Shown here: positions 37,551 through 49,610 of the stretch, in pieces
Numbering within the stretch: position 1 is the first letter of the stretch
How the letters are laid out: each line of letters begins with the position of its first letter
From: Molanna angustata
Lineage: Eukaryota; Arthropoda; Insecta; Trichoptera; Molannidae
Length of the DNA: 64,000 nucleotides
Assembly (NCBI GenBank): GCA_963576475.1
Contig: OY754990.1
Span: 14,501,061 to 14,565,060 of the forward strand
Direction: 5' to 3'
The notes under the pieces: generated by a model
What the model was told of the DNA's origin: nothing
Databases searched by the model: none
What the model saw: the letters and a program-made list of their open reading frames with translations, nothing else
Program-made: the position numbers and the translations under genes

Positions 37551-40149
37551 AGAAGGCTTATTAAATATGCAATAAGTATAAACCACTACCATATTTTTTA
37601 TCATAATTAATTAATATTTACTTTTATTAAATATTTTCAAAAAAACATTTTTTTAAATGATTGAATACATCTTTGTAACAAGCATATATACATCCTAAAT
37701 TCCCTAAACTAAGCATAAATGCTTGTGCTATAGGTGAACAAAATTATAAGAAGGCTTATTAAATATGCAATAAGTATAAACCACTACCATATTTTTTATC
37801 ATAATTAATTAATATTTTCTTTTATTAAATATTTTCAAAAAAACATTTTTTTAAATGATTGAATACATCTTTGTAACAAGCATATATACATCCTAAATTC
37901 CCTAAACTAAGCATAAATGCTTGTGCTATAGGTGAACAAAATTATAAGAAGGCTTATTAAATATGCAATAAGTATAAACCACTACCATATTTTTTATCAT
38001 AATTAATTAATATTTTCTTTTATTAAATATTTTCAAAAAAACATTTTTTTAAATGATTGAATACATCTTTGTAACAAGCATATATACATCCTAAATTCCC
38101 TAAACTAAGCATAAATGCTTGTGCTATAGGTGAACAAAATTATAAGAAGGCTTATTAAATATGCAATAAGTATAAACCACTACCATATTTTTTATCATAA
38201 TTAATTAATATTTACTTTTATTAAATATTTTCAAAAAAACATTTTTTTAAATGATTGAATACATCTTTGTAACAAGCATATATACATCCTAAATTCCCTA
38301 AACTAAGCATAAATGCTTGTGCTATAGGTGAACAAAATTATAAGAAGGCTTATTAAATATGCAATAAGTATAAACCACTACCATATTTTTTATCATAATT
38401 AATTAATATTTTCTTTTATTAAATATTTTCAAAAAAACATTTTTTTAAATGATTGAATACATCTTTGTAACAAGCATCCTAAATTCCCTAAACTAAGCAT
38501 AAATGCTTGTGCTATAGGTGAACAAAATTATAAGAAGGCTTATTAAATATGCAATAAGTATAAACCACTACCATATTTTTTATCATAATTAATTAATATT
38601 TTCTTTTATTAAATATTTTCAAAAAAACATTTTTTTAAATGATTGAATACATCTTTGTAACAAGCATATATACATCCTAAATTCCCTAAACTAAGCATAA
38701 ATGCTTGTGCTATAGGTGAACAAAATTATAAGAAGGCTTATTAAATATGCAATAAGTATAAACCACTACCATATTTTTTATCATAATTAATTAATATTTT
38801 CTTTTATTAAATATTTTCAAATAAACATTTTTTTAAATGATTGAATACATCTTTGTAACAAGCATATATACATCCTAAATTCCCTAAACTAAGCATAAAT
38901 GCTTGTGCTATAGGTGAACAAAATTATAAGAAGGCTTATTAAATATGCAATAAGTATACACCACTACCATATTTTTTATCATAATTAATTAATATTTTCT
39001 TTTATTAAATATTTTCAAATAAACATTTTTTTAAATGATTGAATACATCTTTGTAACAAGCATATATACATCCTAAATTCCCTAAACTAAGCATAAATGC
39101 TTGTGCTATAGGTGAACAAAATTATAAGAAGGCTTATTAAATATGCAATAAGTATAAACCACTGCCATATTTTTTATCATAATTAATTAATATTTTCTTT
39201 TATTAAATATTTTCAAATAAACATTTTTTTAAATGATTGAATACATCTTTGTAACAAGCATATATACATCCTAAATTCCCTAAACTAAGCATAAATGCTT
39301 GTGCTATAGGTGAACAAAATTATAAGAAGGCTTATTAAATATGCAATAAGTATAAACCACTACCATATTTTTTATCATTATTAATAAATATTTTCTTTTA
39401 TTAAATATTTTCAAAAAAACATTTTTTTAAATGATTGAATACATCTTTGTAACAAGCATATATACATCCTAAATTCCCTAAACTAAGCATAAATGCTTGT
39501 GCTATAGGTGAACAAAATTATAAGAAGGCTTATTAAATATGCAATAAGTATAAACCACTACCATATTTTTTATCATAATTAATTAATATTTTCTTTTATT
39601 AAATATTTTCAAAAAAACATTTTTTTAAATGATTGAATACATCTTTGTAACAAGCATATATACATCCTAAATTCCCTAAACTAAGCATAAATGCTTGTGC
39701 TATAGGTGAACAAAATTATAAGAAGGCTTATTAAATATGCAATAAGTATAAACCACTACCATATTTTTTATCATAATTAATTAATATTTTCTTTTATTAA
39801 ATATTTTCAAATAAACATTTTTTTAAATGATTGAATACATCTTTGTAACAAGCATATATACATCCTAAATTCCCTAAACTAAGCATAAATGCTTGTGCTA
39901 TAGGTGAACAAAATTATAAGAAGGCTTATTAAATATGCAATAAGTATAAACCACTACCATATTTTTTATCATAATTAATTAATATTTTCTTTTATTAAAT
40001 ATTTTCAAATAAACATTTTTTTAAATGATTGAATACATCTTTGTAACAAGCATATATACATCCTAAATTCCCTAAACTAAGCATAAATGCTTGTGCTATA
40101 GGTGAACAAAATTATAAGAAGGCTTATTAAATATGCAATAAGTATAAAC

Positions 40150-43100
40150 CACTACCATATTTTTTATCATAATAAATTAATATTTTCTTTTATTAAATAT
40201 TTTCAAAAAAACATTTTTTTAAATGATTGAATACATCTTTGTAACAAGCATATATACATCCTAAATTCCCTAAACTAAGCATAAATGCTTGTGCTATAGG
40301 TGAACAAAATTATAAGAAGGCTTATTAAATATGCAATAAGTATAAACCACTACCATATTTTTTATCATAATTAATTAATATTTTCTTTTATTAAATATTT
40401 TCAAATAAACATTTTTTTAAATGATTGAATACATCTTTGTAACAAGCATATATACATCCTAAATTCCCTAAACTAAGCATAAATGCTTGTGCTATAGGTG
40501 AACAAAATTATAAGAAGGCTTATTAAATATGCAATAAGTATAAACCACTACCATATTTTTTATCATAATTAATTAATATTTTCTTTTATTAAATATTTTC
40601 AAATAAACATTTTTTTAAATGATTGAATACATCTTTGTAACAAGCATATATACATCCTAAATTCCCTAAACTAAGCATAAATGCTTGTGCTATAGGTGAA
40701 CAAAATTATAAGAAGGCTTATTAAATATGCAATAAGTATAAACCACTACCATATTTTTTATCATAATAAATTAATATTTTCTTTTATTAAATATTTTCAA
40801 AAAAACATTTTTTTAAATGATTGAATACATCTTTGTAACAAGCATATATACATCCTAAATTCCCTAAACTAAGCATAAATGCTTGTGCTATAGGTGAACA
40901 AAATTATAAGAAGGCTTATTAAATATGCAATAAGTATAAACCACTACCATATTTTTTATCATAATTAATTAATATTTTCTTTTATTAAATATTTTCAAAT
41001 AAACATTTTTTTAAATGATTGAATACATCTTTGTAACAAGCATATATACATCCTAAATTCCCTAAACTAAGCATAAATGCTTGTGCTATAGGTGAACAAA
41101 ATTATAAGAAGGCTTATTAAATATGCAATAAGTATAAACCACTACCATATTTTTTATCATAATTAATTAATATTTTCTTTTATTAAATATTTTCAAATAA
41201 ACATTTTTTTAAATGATTGAATACATCTTTGTAACAAGCATATATACATCCTAAATTCCCTAAACTAAGCATAAATGCTTGTGCTATAGGTGAACAAAAT
41301 TATAAGAAGGCTTATTAAATATGCAATAAGTATAAACCACTACCATATTTTTTATCATAATAAATTAATATTTTCTTTTATTAAATATTTTCAAAAAAAC
41401 ATTTTTTTAAATGATTGAATACATCTTTGTAACAAGCATATATACATCCTAAATTCCCTAAACTAAGCATAAATGCTTGTGCTATAGGTGAACAAAATTA
41501 TAAGAAGGCTTATTAAATATGCAATAAGTATAAACCACTACCATATTTTTTATCATAATTAATTAATATTTTCTTTTATTAAATATTTTCAAATAAACAT
41601 TTTTTTAAATGATTGAATACATCTTTGTAACAAGCATATATACATCCTAAATTCCCTAAACTAAGCATAAATGCTTGTGCTATAGGTGAACAAAATTATA
41701 AGAAGGCTTATTAAATATGCAATAAGTATAAACCACTACCATATTTTTTATCATAATAAATTAATATTTTCTTTTATTAAATATTTTCAAAAAAACATTT
41801 TTTTAAATGATTGAATACATCTTTGTAACAAGCATATATACATCCTAAATTCCCTAAACTAAGCATAAATGCTTGTGCTATAGGTGAACAAAATTATAAG
41901 AAGGCTTATTAAATATGCAATAAGTATAAACCACTACCATATTTTTTATCATAATTAATTAATATTTTCTTTTATTAAATATTTTCAAATAAACATTTTT
42001 TTAAATGATTGAATACATCTTTGTAACAAGCATATATACATCCTAAATTCCCTAAACTAAGCATAAATGCTTGTGCTGTAGGTGAACAAAATTATAAGAA
42101 GGCTTATTAAATATGCAATAAGTATAAACCACTACCATATTTTTTATCATAATAAATTAATATTTTCTTTTATTAAATATTTTCAAAAAAACATTTTTTT
42201 AAATGATTGAATACATCTTTGTAACAAGCATATATACATCCTAAATTCCCTAAACTAAGCATAAATGCTTGTGCTATAGGTGAACAAAATTATAAGAAGG
42301 CTTATTAAATATGCAATAAGTATAAACCACTACCATATTTTTTATCATAATAAATTAATATTTTCTTTTATTAAATATTTTCAAAAAAACATTTTTTTAA
42401 ATGATTGAATACATCTTTGTAACAAGCATATATACATCCTAAATTCCCTAAACTAAGCATAAATGCTTGTGCTATAGGTGAACAAAATTATAAGAAGGCT
42501 TATTAAATATGCAATAAGTATAAACCACTACCATATTTTTTATCATAATTAATTAATATTTTCTTTTATTAAATATTTTCAAATAAACATTTTTTTAAAT
42601 GATTGAATACATCTTTGTAACAAGCATATATACATCCTAAATTCCCTAAACTAAGCATAAATGCTTGTGCTATAGGTGAACAAAATTATAAGAAGGCTTA
42701 TTAAATATGCAATAAGTATAAACCACTACCATATTTTTTATCATAATAAATTAATATTTTCTTTTATTAAATATTTTCAAATAAACATTTTTTTAAATGA
42801 TTGAATACATCTTTGTAACAAGCATATATACATCCTAAATTCCCTAAACTAAGCATAAATGCTTGTGCTATAGGTGAACAAAATTATAAGAAGGCTTATT
42901 AAATATGCAATAAGTATAAACCACTACCATATTTTTTATCATAATAAATTAATATTTTCTTTTATTAAATATTTTCAAAAAAACATTTTTTTAAATGATT
43001 GAATACATCTTTGTAACAAGCATATATACATCCTAAATTCCCTAAACTAAGCATAAATGCTTGTGCTATAGGTGAACAAAATTATAAGAAGGCTTATTAA

Positions 43101-45730
43101 ATATGCAATAAGTATAAACCACTACCATATTTTTTATCATAATTAATTAATATTTTCTTTTATTAAATATTTTCAAATAAACATTTTTTTAAATGATTGA
43201 ATACATCTTTGTAACAAGCATATATACATCCTAAATTCCCTAAACTAAGCATAAATGCTTGTGCTATAGGTGAACAAAATTATAAGAAGGCTTATTAAAT
43301 ATGCAATAAGTATAAACCACTACCATATTTTTTATCATAATTAATTAATATTTTCTTTTATTAAATATTTTCAAATAAACATTTTTTTAAATGATTGAAT
43401 ACATCTTTGTAACAAGCATATATACATCCTAAATTCCCTAAACTAAGCATAAATGCTTGTGCTATAGGTGAACAAAATTATAAGAAGGCTTATTAAATAT
43501 GCAATAAGTATAAACCACTACCATATTTTTTATCATAATTAATTAATATTTTCTTTTATTAAATATTTTCAAATAAACATTTTTTTAAATGATTGAATAC
43601 ATCTTTGTAACAAGCATATATACATCCTAAATTCCCTAAACTAAGCATAAATGCTTGTGCTATAGGTGAACAAAATTATAAGAAGGCTTATTAAATATGC
43701 AATAAGTATAAACCACTACCATATTTTTTATCATAATTAATTAATATTTTCTTTTATTAAATATTTTCAAATAAACATTTTTTTAAATGATTGAATACAT
43801 CTTTGTAACAAGCATATATACATCCTAAATTCCCTAAACTAAGCATAAATGCTTGTGCTATAGGTGAACAAAATTATAAGAAGGCTTATTAAATATGCAA
43901 TAAGTATAAACCACTACCATATTTTTTATCATAATTAATTAATATTTTCTTTTATTAAATATTTTCAAAAAAACATTTTTTTAAATGATTGAATACATCT
44001 TTGTAACAAGCATATATACATCCTAAATTCCCTAAACTAAGCATAAATGCTTGTGCTATAGGTGAACAAAATTATAAGAAGGCTTATTAAATATGCAATA
44101 AGTATAAACCACTACCATATTTTTTATCATAATTAATTAATATTTTCTTTTATTAAATATTTTCAAATAAACATTTTTTTAAATGATTGAATACATCTTT
44201 GTAACAAGCATATATACATCCTAAATTCCCTAAACTAAGCATAAATGCTTGTGCTATAGGTGAACAAAATTATAAGAAGGCTTATTAAATATGCAATAAG
44301 TATAAACCACTACCATATTTTTTATCATAATTAATTAATATTTTCTTTTATTAAATATTTTCAAATAAACATTTTTTTAAATGATTGAATACATCTTTGT
44401 AACAAGCATATATACATCCTAAATTCCCTAAACTAAGCATAAATGCTTGTGCTATAGGTGAACAAAATTATAAGAAGGCTTATTAAATATGCAATAAGTA
44501 TAAACCACTACCATATTTTTTATCATAATTAATTAATATTTTCTTTTATTAAATATTTTCAAATAAACATTTTTTTAAATGATTGAATACATCTTTGTAA
44601 CAAGCATATATACATCCTAAATTCCCTAAACTAAGCATAAATGCTTGTGCTATAGGTGAACAAAATTATAAGAAGGCTTATTAAATATGCAATAAGTATA
44701 AACCACTACCATATTTTTTATCATAATAAATTAATATTTTCTTTTATTAAATATTTTCAAAAAAACATTTTTTTAAATGATTGAATACATCTTTGTAACA
44801 AGCATATATACATCCTAAATTCCCTAAACTAAGCATAAATGCTTGTGCTATAGGTGAACAAAATTATAAGAAGGCTTATTAAATATGCAATAAGTATAAA
44901 CCACTACCATATTTTTTATCATAATTAATTAATATTTTCTTTTATTAAATATTTTCAAATAAACATTTTTTTAAATGATTGAATACATCTTTGTAACAAG
45001 CATATATACATCCTAAATTCCCTAAACTAAGCATAAATGCTTGTGCTATAGGTGAACAAAATTATAAGAAGGCTTATTAAATATGCAATAAGTATAAACC
45101 ACTACCATATTTTTTATCATAATAAATTAATATTTTCTTTTATTAAATATTTTCAAAAAAACATTTTTTTAAATGATTGAATACATCTTTGTAACAAGCA
45201 TATATACATCCTAAATTCCCTAAACTAAGCATAAATGCTTGTGCTATAGGTGAACAAAATTATAAGAAGGCTTATTAAATATGCAATAAGTATAAACCAC
45301 TACCATATTTTTTATCATAATTAATTAATATTTTCTTTTATTAAATATTTTCAAATAAACATTTTTTTAAATGATTGAATACATCTTTGTAACAAGCATA
45401 TATACATCCTAAATTCCCTAAACTAAGCATAAATGCTTGTGCTATAGGTGAACAAAATTATAAGAAGGCTTATTAAATATGCAATAAGTATAAACCACTA
45501 CCATATTTTTTATCATAATAAATTAATATTTTCTTTTATTAAATATTTTCAAAAAAACATTTTTTTAAATGATTGAATACATCTTTGTAACAAGCATATA
45601 TACATCCTAAATTCCCTAAACTAAGCATAAATGCTTGTGCTATAGGTGAACAAAATTATAAGAAGGCTTATTAAATATGCAATAAGTATAAACCACTACC
45701 ATATTTTTTATCATAATAAATTAATATTTT
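40150..45730. repeat. Short-period higher-order structure within the satellite
   Basis: The CATAATAAATTAAT variant, absent from the first half of the array except once near 29107, appears here at 40170, 40764, 41357 (spacing of three monomers), then at mixed one-, two- and three-monomer spacings to about 45715, and once more near 46705. A two-monomer alternation of TATATTCTTTT and TATTTTCTTTT is seen at 22.2-24.8 kb. Confidence 0.75.
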
Positions 45731-47834
45731 CTTTTATTAAATATTTTCAAAAAAACATTTTTTTAAATGATTGAATACATCTTTGTAACAAGCATATATA
45801 CATCCTAAATTCCCTAAACTAAGCATAAATGCTTGTGCTATAGGTGAACAAAATTATAAGAAGGCTTATTAAATATGCAATAAGTATAAACCACTACCAT
45901 ATTTTTTATCATAATTAATTAATATTTTCTTTTATTAAATATTTTCAAATAAACATTTTTTTAAATGATTGAATACATCTTTGTAACAAGCATATATACA
46001 TCCTAAATTCCCTAAACTAAGCATAAATGCTTGTGCTATAGGTGAACAAAATTATAAGAAGGCTTATTAAATATGCAATAAGTATAAACCACTACCATAT
46101 TTTTTATCATAATTAATTAATATTTTCTTTTATTAAATATTTTCAAATAAACATTTTTTTAAATGATTGAATACATCTTTGTAACAAGCATATATACATC
46201 CTAAATTCCCTAAACTAAGCATAAATGCTTGTGCTATAGGTGAACAAAATTATAAGAAGGCTTATTAAATATGCAATAAGTATAAACCACTACCATATTT
46301 TTTATCATAATTAATTAATATTTTCTTTTATTAAATATTTTCAAATAAACATTTTTTTAAATGATTGAATACATCTTTGTAACAAGCATATATACATCCT
46401 AAATTCCCTAAACTAAGCATAAATGCTTGTGCTATAGGTGAACAAAATTATAAGAAGGCTTATTAAATATGCAATAAGTATAAACCACTACCATATTTTT
46501 TATCATAATTAATTAATATTTTCTTTTATTAAATATTTTCAAATAAACATTTTTTTAAATGATTGAATACATCTTTGTAACAAGCATATATACATCCTAA
46601 ATTCCCTAAACTAAGCATAAATGCTTGTGCTATAGGTGAACAAAATTATAAGAAGGCTTATTAAATATGCAATAAGTATAAACCACTACCATATTTTTTA
46701 TCATAATAAATTAATATTTTCTTTTATTAAATATTTTCAAAAAAACATTTTTTTAAATGATTGAATACATCTTTGTAACAAGCATATATACATCCTAAAT
46801 TCCCTAAACTAAGCATAAATGCTTGTGCTATAGGTGAACAAAATTATAAGAAGGCTTATTAAATATGCAATAAGTATAAACCACTACCATATTTTTTATC
46901 ATAATTAATTAATATTTTCTTTTATTAAATATTTTCAAAAAAACATTTTTTTAAATGATTGAATACATCTTTGTAACAAGCATATATACATCCTAAATTC
47001 CCTAAACTAAGCATAAATGCTTGTGCTATAGGTGAACAAAATTATAAGAAGGCTTATTAAATATGCAATAAGTATAAACCACTACCATATTTTTTATCAT
47101 AATTAATTAATATTTTCTTTTATTAAATATTTTCAAAAAAACATTTTTTTAAATGATTGAATACATCTTTGTAACAAGCATATATACATCCTAAATTCCC
47201 TAAACTAAGCATAAATGCTTGTGCTATAGGTGAACAAAATTATAAGAAGGCTTATTAAATATGCAATAAGTATAAACCACTACCATATTTTTTATCATAA
47301 TTAATTAATATTTTCTTTTATTAAATATTTTCAAAAAAACATTTTTTTAAATGATTGAATACATCTTTGTAACAAGCATATATACATCCTAAATTCCCTA
47401 AACTAAGCATAAATGCTTGTGCTATAGGTGAACAAAATTATAAGAAGGCTTATTAAATATGCAATAAGTATAAACCACTACCATATTTTTTATCATAATT
47501 AATTAATATTTTCTTTTATTAAATATTTTCAAATAAACATTTTTTTAAATGATTGAATACATCTTTGTAACAAGCATATATACATCCTAAATTCCCTAAA
47601 CTAAGCATAAATGCTTGTGCTATAGGTGAACAAAATTATAAGAAGGCTTATTAAATATGCAATAAGTATAAACCACTACCATATTTTTTATCATAATTAA
47701 TTAATATTTTCTTTTATTAAATATTTTCAAATAAACATTTTTTTAAATGATTGAATACATCTTTGTAACAAGCATATATACATCCTAAATTCCCTAAACT
47801 AAGCATAAATGCTTGTGCTATAGGTGAACAAAAT

Positions 47835-47908
47835 CGGTCATGGTAGGATTTGAACTGGCGACTATTCAATTACTATTCCAGTGGGCTAACCGTTCTGCCA
47901 CCAACCAT
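47835..47908 (-). pseudogene. tRNA-like sequence (SINE head or tRNA pseudogene) abutting the satellite
   Basis: On the minus strand: GGTTGGTGGCAGAACGGTTAG fits a pol III A box (TGGCAGAACGG) and AGTTCAAATCC fits a B box, with about 35 bases between, the spacing of a tRNA. Acceptor and T stems do not pair properly, so it is not a working tRNA gene. Its 3' side is cut directly by the satellite. Confidence 0.6.
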
Positions 47909-48298
47909 CTAATTTATTTGGTAGAATTCTATTATAATTTGATTCTACATTTTTGTTGAACCTTGTCGATATCTATTTTGTCCTGCGGAGACATTATTAA
48001 GACAATTTTTGATGTCCTCGAAGAACAATACGCTTATTGACAAAATTTGATATAAATGTTGAATCAAAACATAGCGTTTTTACTTTGATTAATAAATTTA
48101 TAGTGATTGAATATGTTTTCCATTTTATATGTTATTGAGTCATTGATATATATCTACTTAGGAAAAGTTGTCTATATGCTAATGTTTATTTTAAGGAACG
48201 TAGGAAGATGTATATGTACTTGTTTAACAAGGACATATTCTTTTTTTTTATAAAAAAATAATATACAAAAATCAATTTAATATATTATAGGTGAATAC
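47909..48298. other. AT-rich sequence, no gene seen
   Basis: No coding sequence or repeat recognised between the tRNA-like sequence and the next exon-like stretch. Confidence 0.45.
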
Positions 48299-48464
48299 CA
48301 TTTCCTCTGGTTCTTCGTCTGGAGGAAGGAGCGGTTGTAGTCATGTTTGGTGTAGTAGTGGTAGTCGTAATGGTGGCGATGGGGGTTGTAATGATGACGG
48401 TGGGAGTTGTAATGGTGGTGGTAGGAGTTGAAAAGGTGGCGGTGGAGGCACTCAAAAAACTGGT
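48299..48464 (-). pseudogene. Thr/Pro-rich exon, probably Harbinger accessory protein
   Basis: A TGTAATTTTCAG acceptor on the minus strand is followed by an open stretch TSFLSASTATFSTP, then runs of T/P/I, ending APSSRRRTRGN before a GT donor (G|GTATTC). A low-complexity linker closed by an arginine cluster fits between the GGPPP block and the NASK... coiled-coil exon of Harbinger accessory proteins. The exon lies upstream of 14981-15184 on the same strand with the satellite between. Phase does not fit cleanly: this exon ends with one extra base while the next needs phase 0, so an indel or another donor must be assumed. It could instead be an unrelated simple-sequence exon. Confidence 0.4.
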
Positions 48465-48498
48465 CTGAAAATTACACAGCAAATCAATTTATACATAA

Positions 48499-48683
48499 TA
48501 ATAATAGTGAACACTTCCTTGCACCCTGTGCAAACGGCGAATTTATTGCCGTATGGTAATTTCCCAGAGAAGCAATATTTGCGTGAGAAATTAATTTAAA
48601 TAAATTTCTCCTCTGCTGGGAATCGAACCCAGGACGCCCGCACAGAAACCGAATGGCTTACCAACTGTGCCACGGCGGTCGGC
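48499..48683 (-). mobile_element. tRNA-derived SINE
   Basis: Minus strand: GCCGACCGCCGTGGCACAGT contains the A box TGGCACAGTTGG; GGGTTCGATTCCCAGCAGAG contains a perfect B box GGTTCGATTCC. A ~100-bp body and a TATTATTATT tail follow. ATACATAA at 48491-48498 and 48684-48691 brackets it as an 8-bp target duplication. Confidence 0.88.
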
Positions 48684-48852
48684 ATACATAACATAACTAT
48701 AATAACTATAACTTAACATACATAACTATAACTTAACTTTTTTTTTGTCGGTGCAACTCATATTTCATTTAAACTTGACGTAACTTTTGTTAGACCATAA
48801 ACGGAATTTAAAATTTTTACTATAAACTTTATTTTTATGCAACCGGGCCTAA

Positions 48853-49068
48853 GTGTTTCAAGAAGGTTTTTTGAATGTTCTCTATTTGGTTAATGTATAT
48901 TTTGTAGTATGGGTTCCATATCGGTGCACAGAATTCCAGGTGAGGACGAATGTATGTAACATATAATATTTTTATAGTATTAATGTTTTTAAATTGTTTA
49001 CCTCTTATTATTTTTTTTTTATTGTCATTGGTACATTGATTGAAAAATTTATTTATATGTGTAAACAA
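48853..49068 (-). pseudogene. LINE scrap (RT C-terminal region)
   Basis: Minus-strand frame: TIKILYVTYIRPHLEFCAPI, WNPYYKIYINQIENIQKTF, LKHL. This is the segment after the RT palm in CR1/Jockey-side LINEs (iLY..lVR..LEyas..WnP). The same family as 63425-63925 (WNPHYNIHIDQIERVQKKFVKHL). Both ends are lost. Confidence 0.8.
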
Positions 49069-49610
49069 TTTTATTTTTTCTTTTATTCATGTTAGTTGGG
49101 CTCATTTTAAAGTTTTTTTTCTTCAGATGGTTAAAATTTTGTTATAATATTTGCAGCATTATTATTGTTAAAATTATTTTGTACTGTTTGTAAGGTGTCT
49201 AATTATAATTCTCTTAATCTTTTTTCTCTATTTTTAGGTGAATCAATATTTTTATCTGAATCTATATTGTTATGTTTCTATATTTTTATTTTTTTCGATA
49301 TTTTTATCTCTATTTGTAATTTATTATTAGTATTGTAACAAGTAAATGGCTTATGTATGTATATTGTATGAATAAATTCCAATTTTAACAAGTTTATAAA
49401 TAAGTTTTTTGTTACTTATGCTAAATCGAATATATTTTTAAATTGTATGTATGCAAACATTGGATTTTTTCCCTGTCGGGAGTCAAATGATATTTTTATT
49501 GACAATTATATCTGAATAGAGACGAAGCTGGGATATTATAGAAGAACCAGGAACTCAGGCACCTACAGGGCTTACGACCTGTCATCGGTTGGTTTACGTG
49601 ATCACTTGAT
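49069..49610. other. T-rich intergenic sequence
   Basis: No supported gene or repeat family. Several poly-T runs. Confidence 0.45.

Larger units (their letters stand above)
15191..47832. repeat. Satellite DNA array: 165 tandem copies of a 198-bp monomer
   Basis: The monomer begins ATTATAAGAAGGCTTATTAA and ends GCTATAGGTGAACAAA; about 42 of 198 bases are G or C. The first start is 15191 and the would-be 166th start is 47833. 165 x 198 = 32670, and the 28-base shortfall is accounted for by three 8-bp deletions (ATATACAT missing before 30971, 34329, 38478), four 1-bp deletions (CTAAAAAAGC at about 15750, 16146, 16738, 23468), one at about 36450, and one 1-bp insertion at about 28940. Recurrent variants: CAAATAAAC/CAAAAAAAC, GTATAAACC/GTATACACC, TTTTC/TTTAC/ATATTC before TTTTATT, and CATAATTAATTAAT/CATAATAAATTAAT/CATTATTAATAAAT. 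No interruption and no coding sequence seen. Confidence 0.98.

Noticed and set aside
15191..47832. Centromere or telomere assignment of the satellite
   Set aside because: Nothing in the sequence, such as telomeric repeats or a known protein-binding box, supports a particular chromosomal role.
47835..47908. Functional tRNA gene
   Set aside because: Box motifs are present but the acceptor and T stems do not pair and the 3' side is cut by the satellite.
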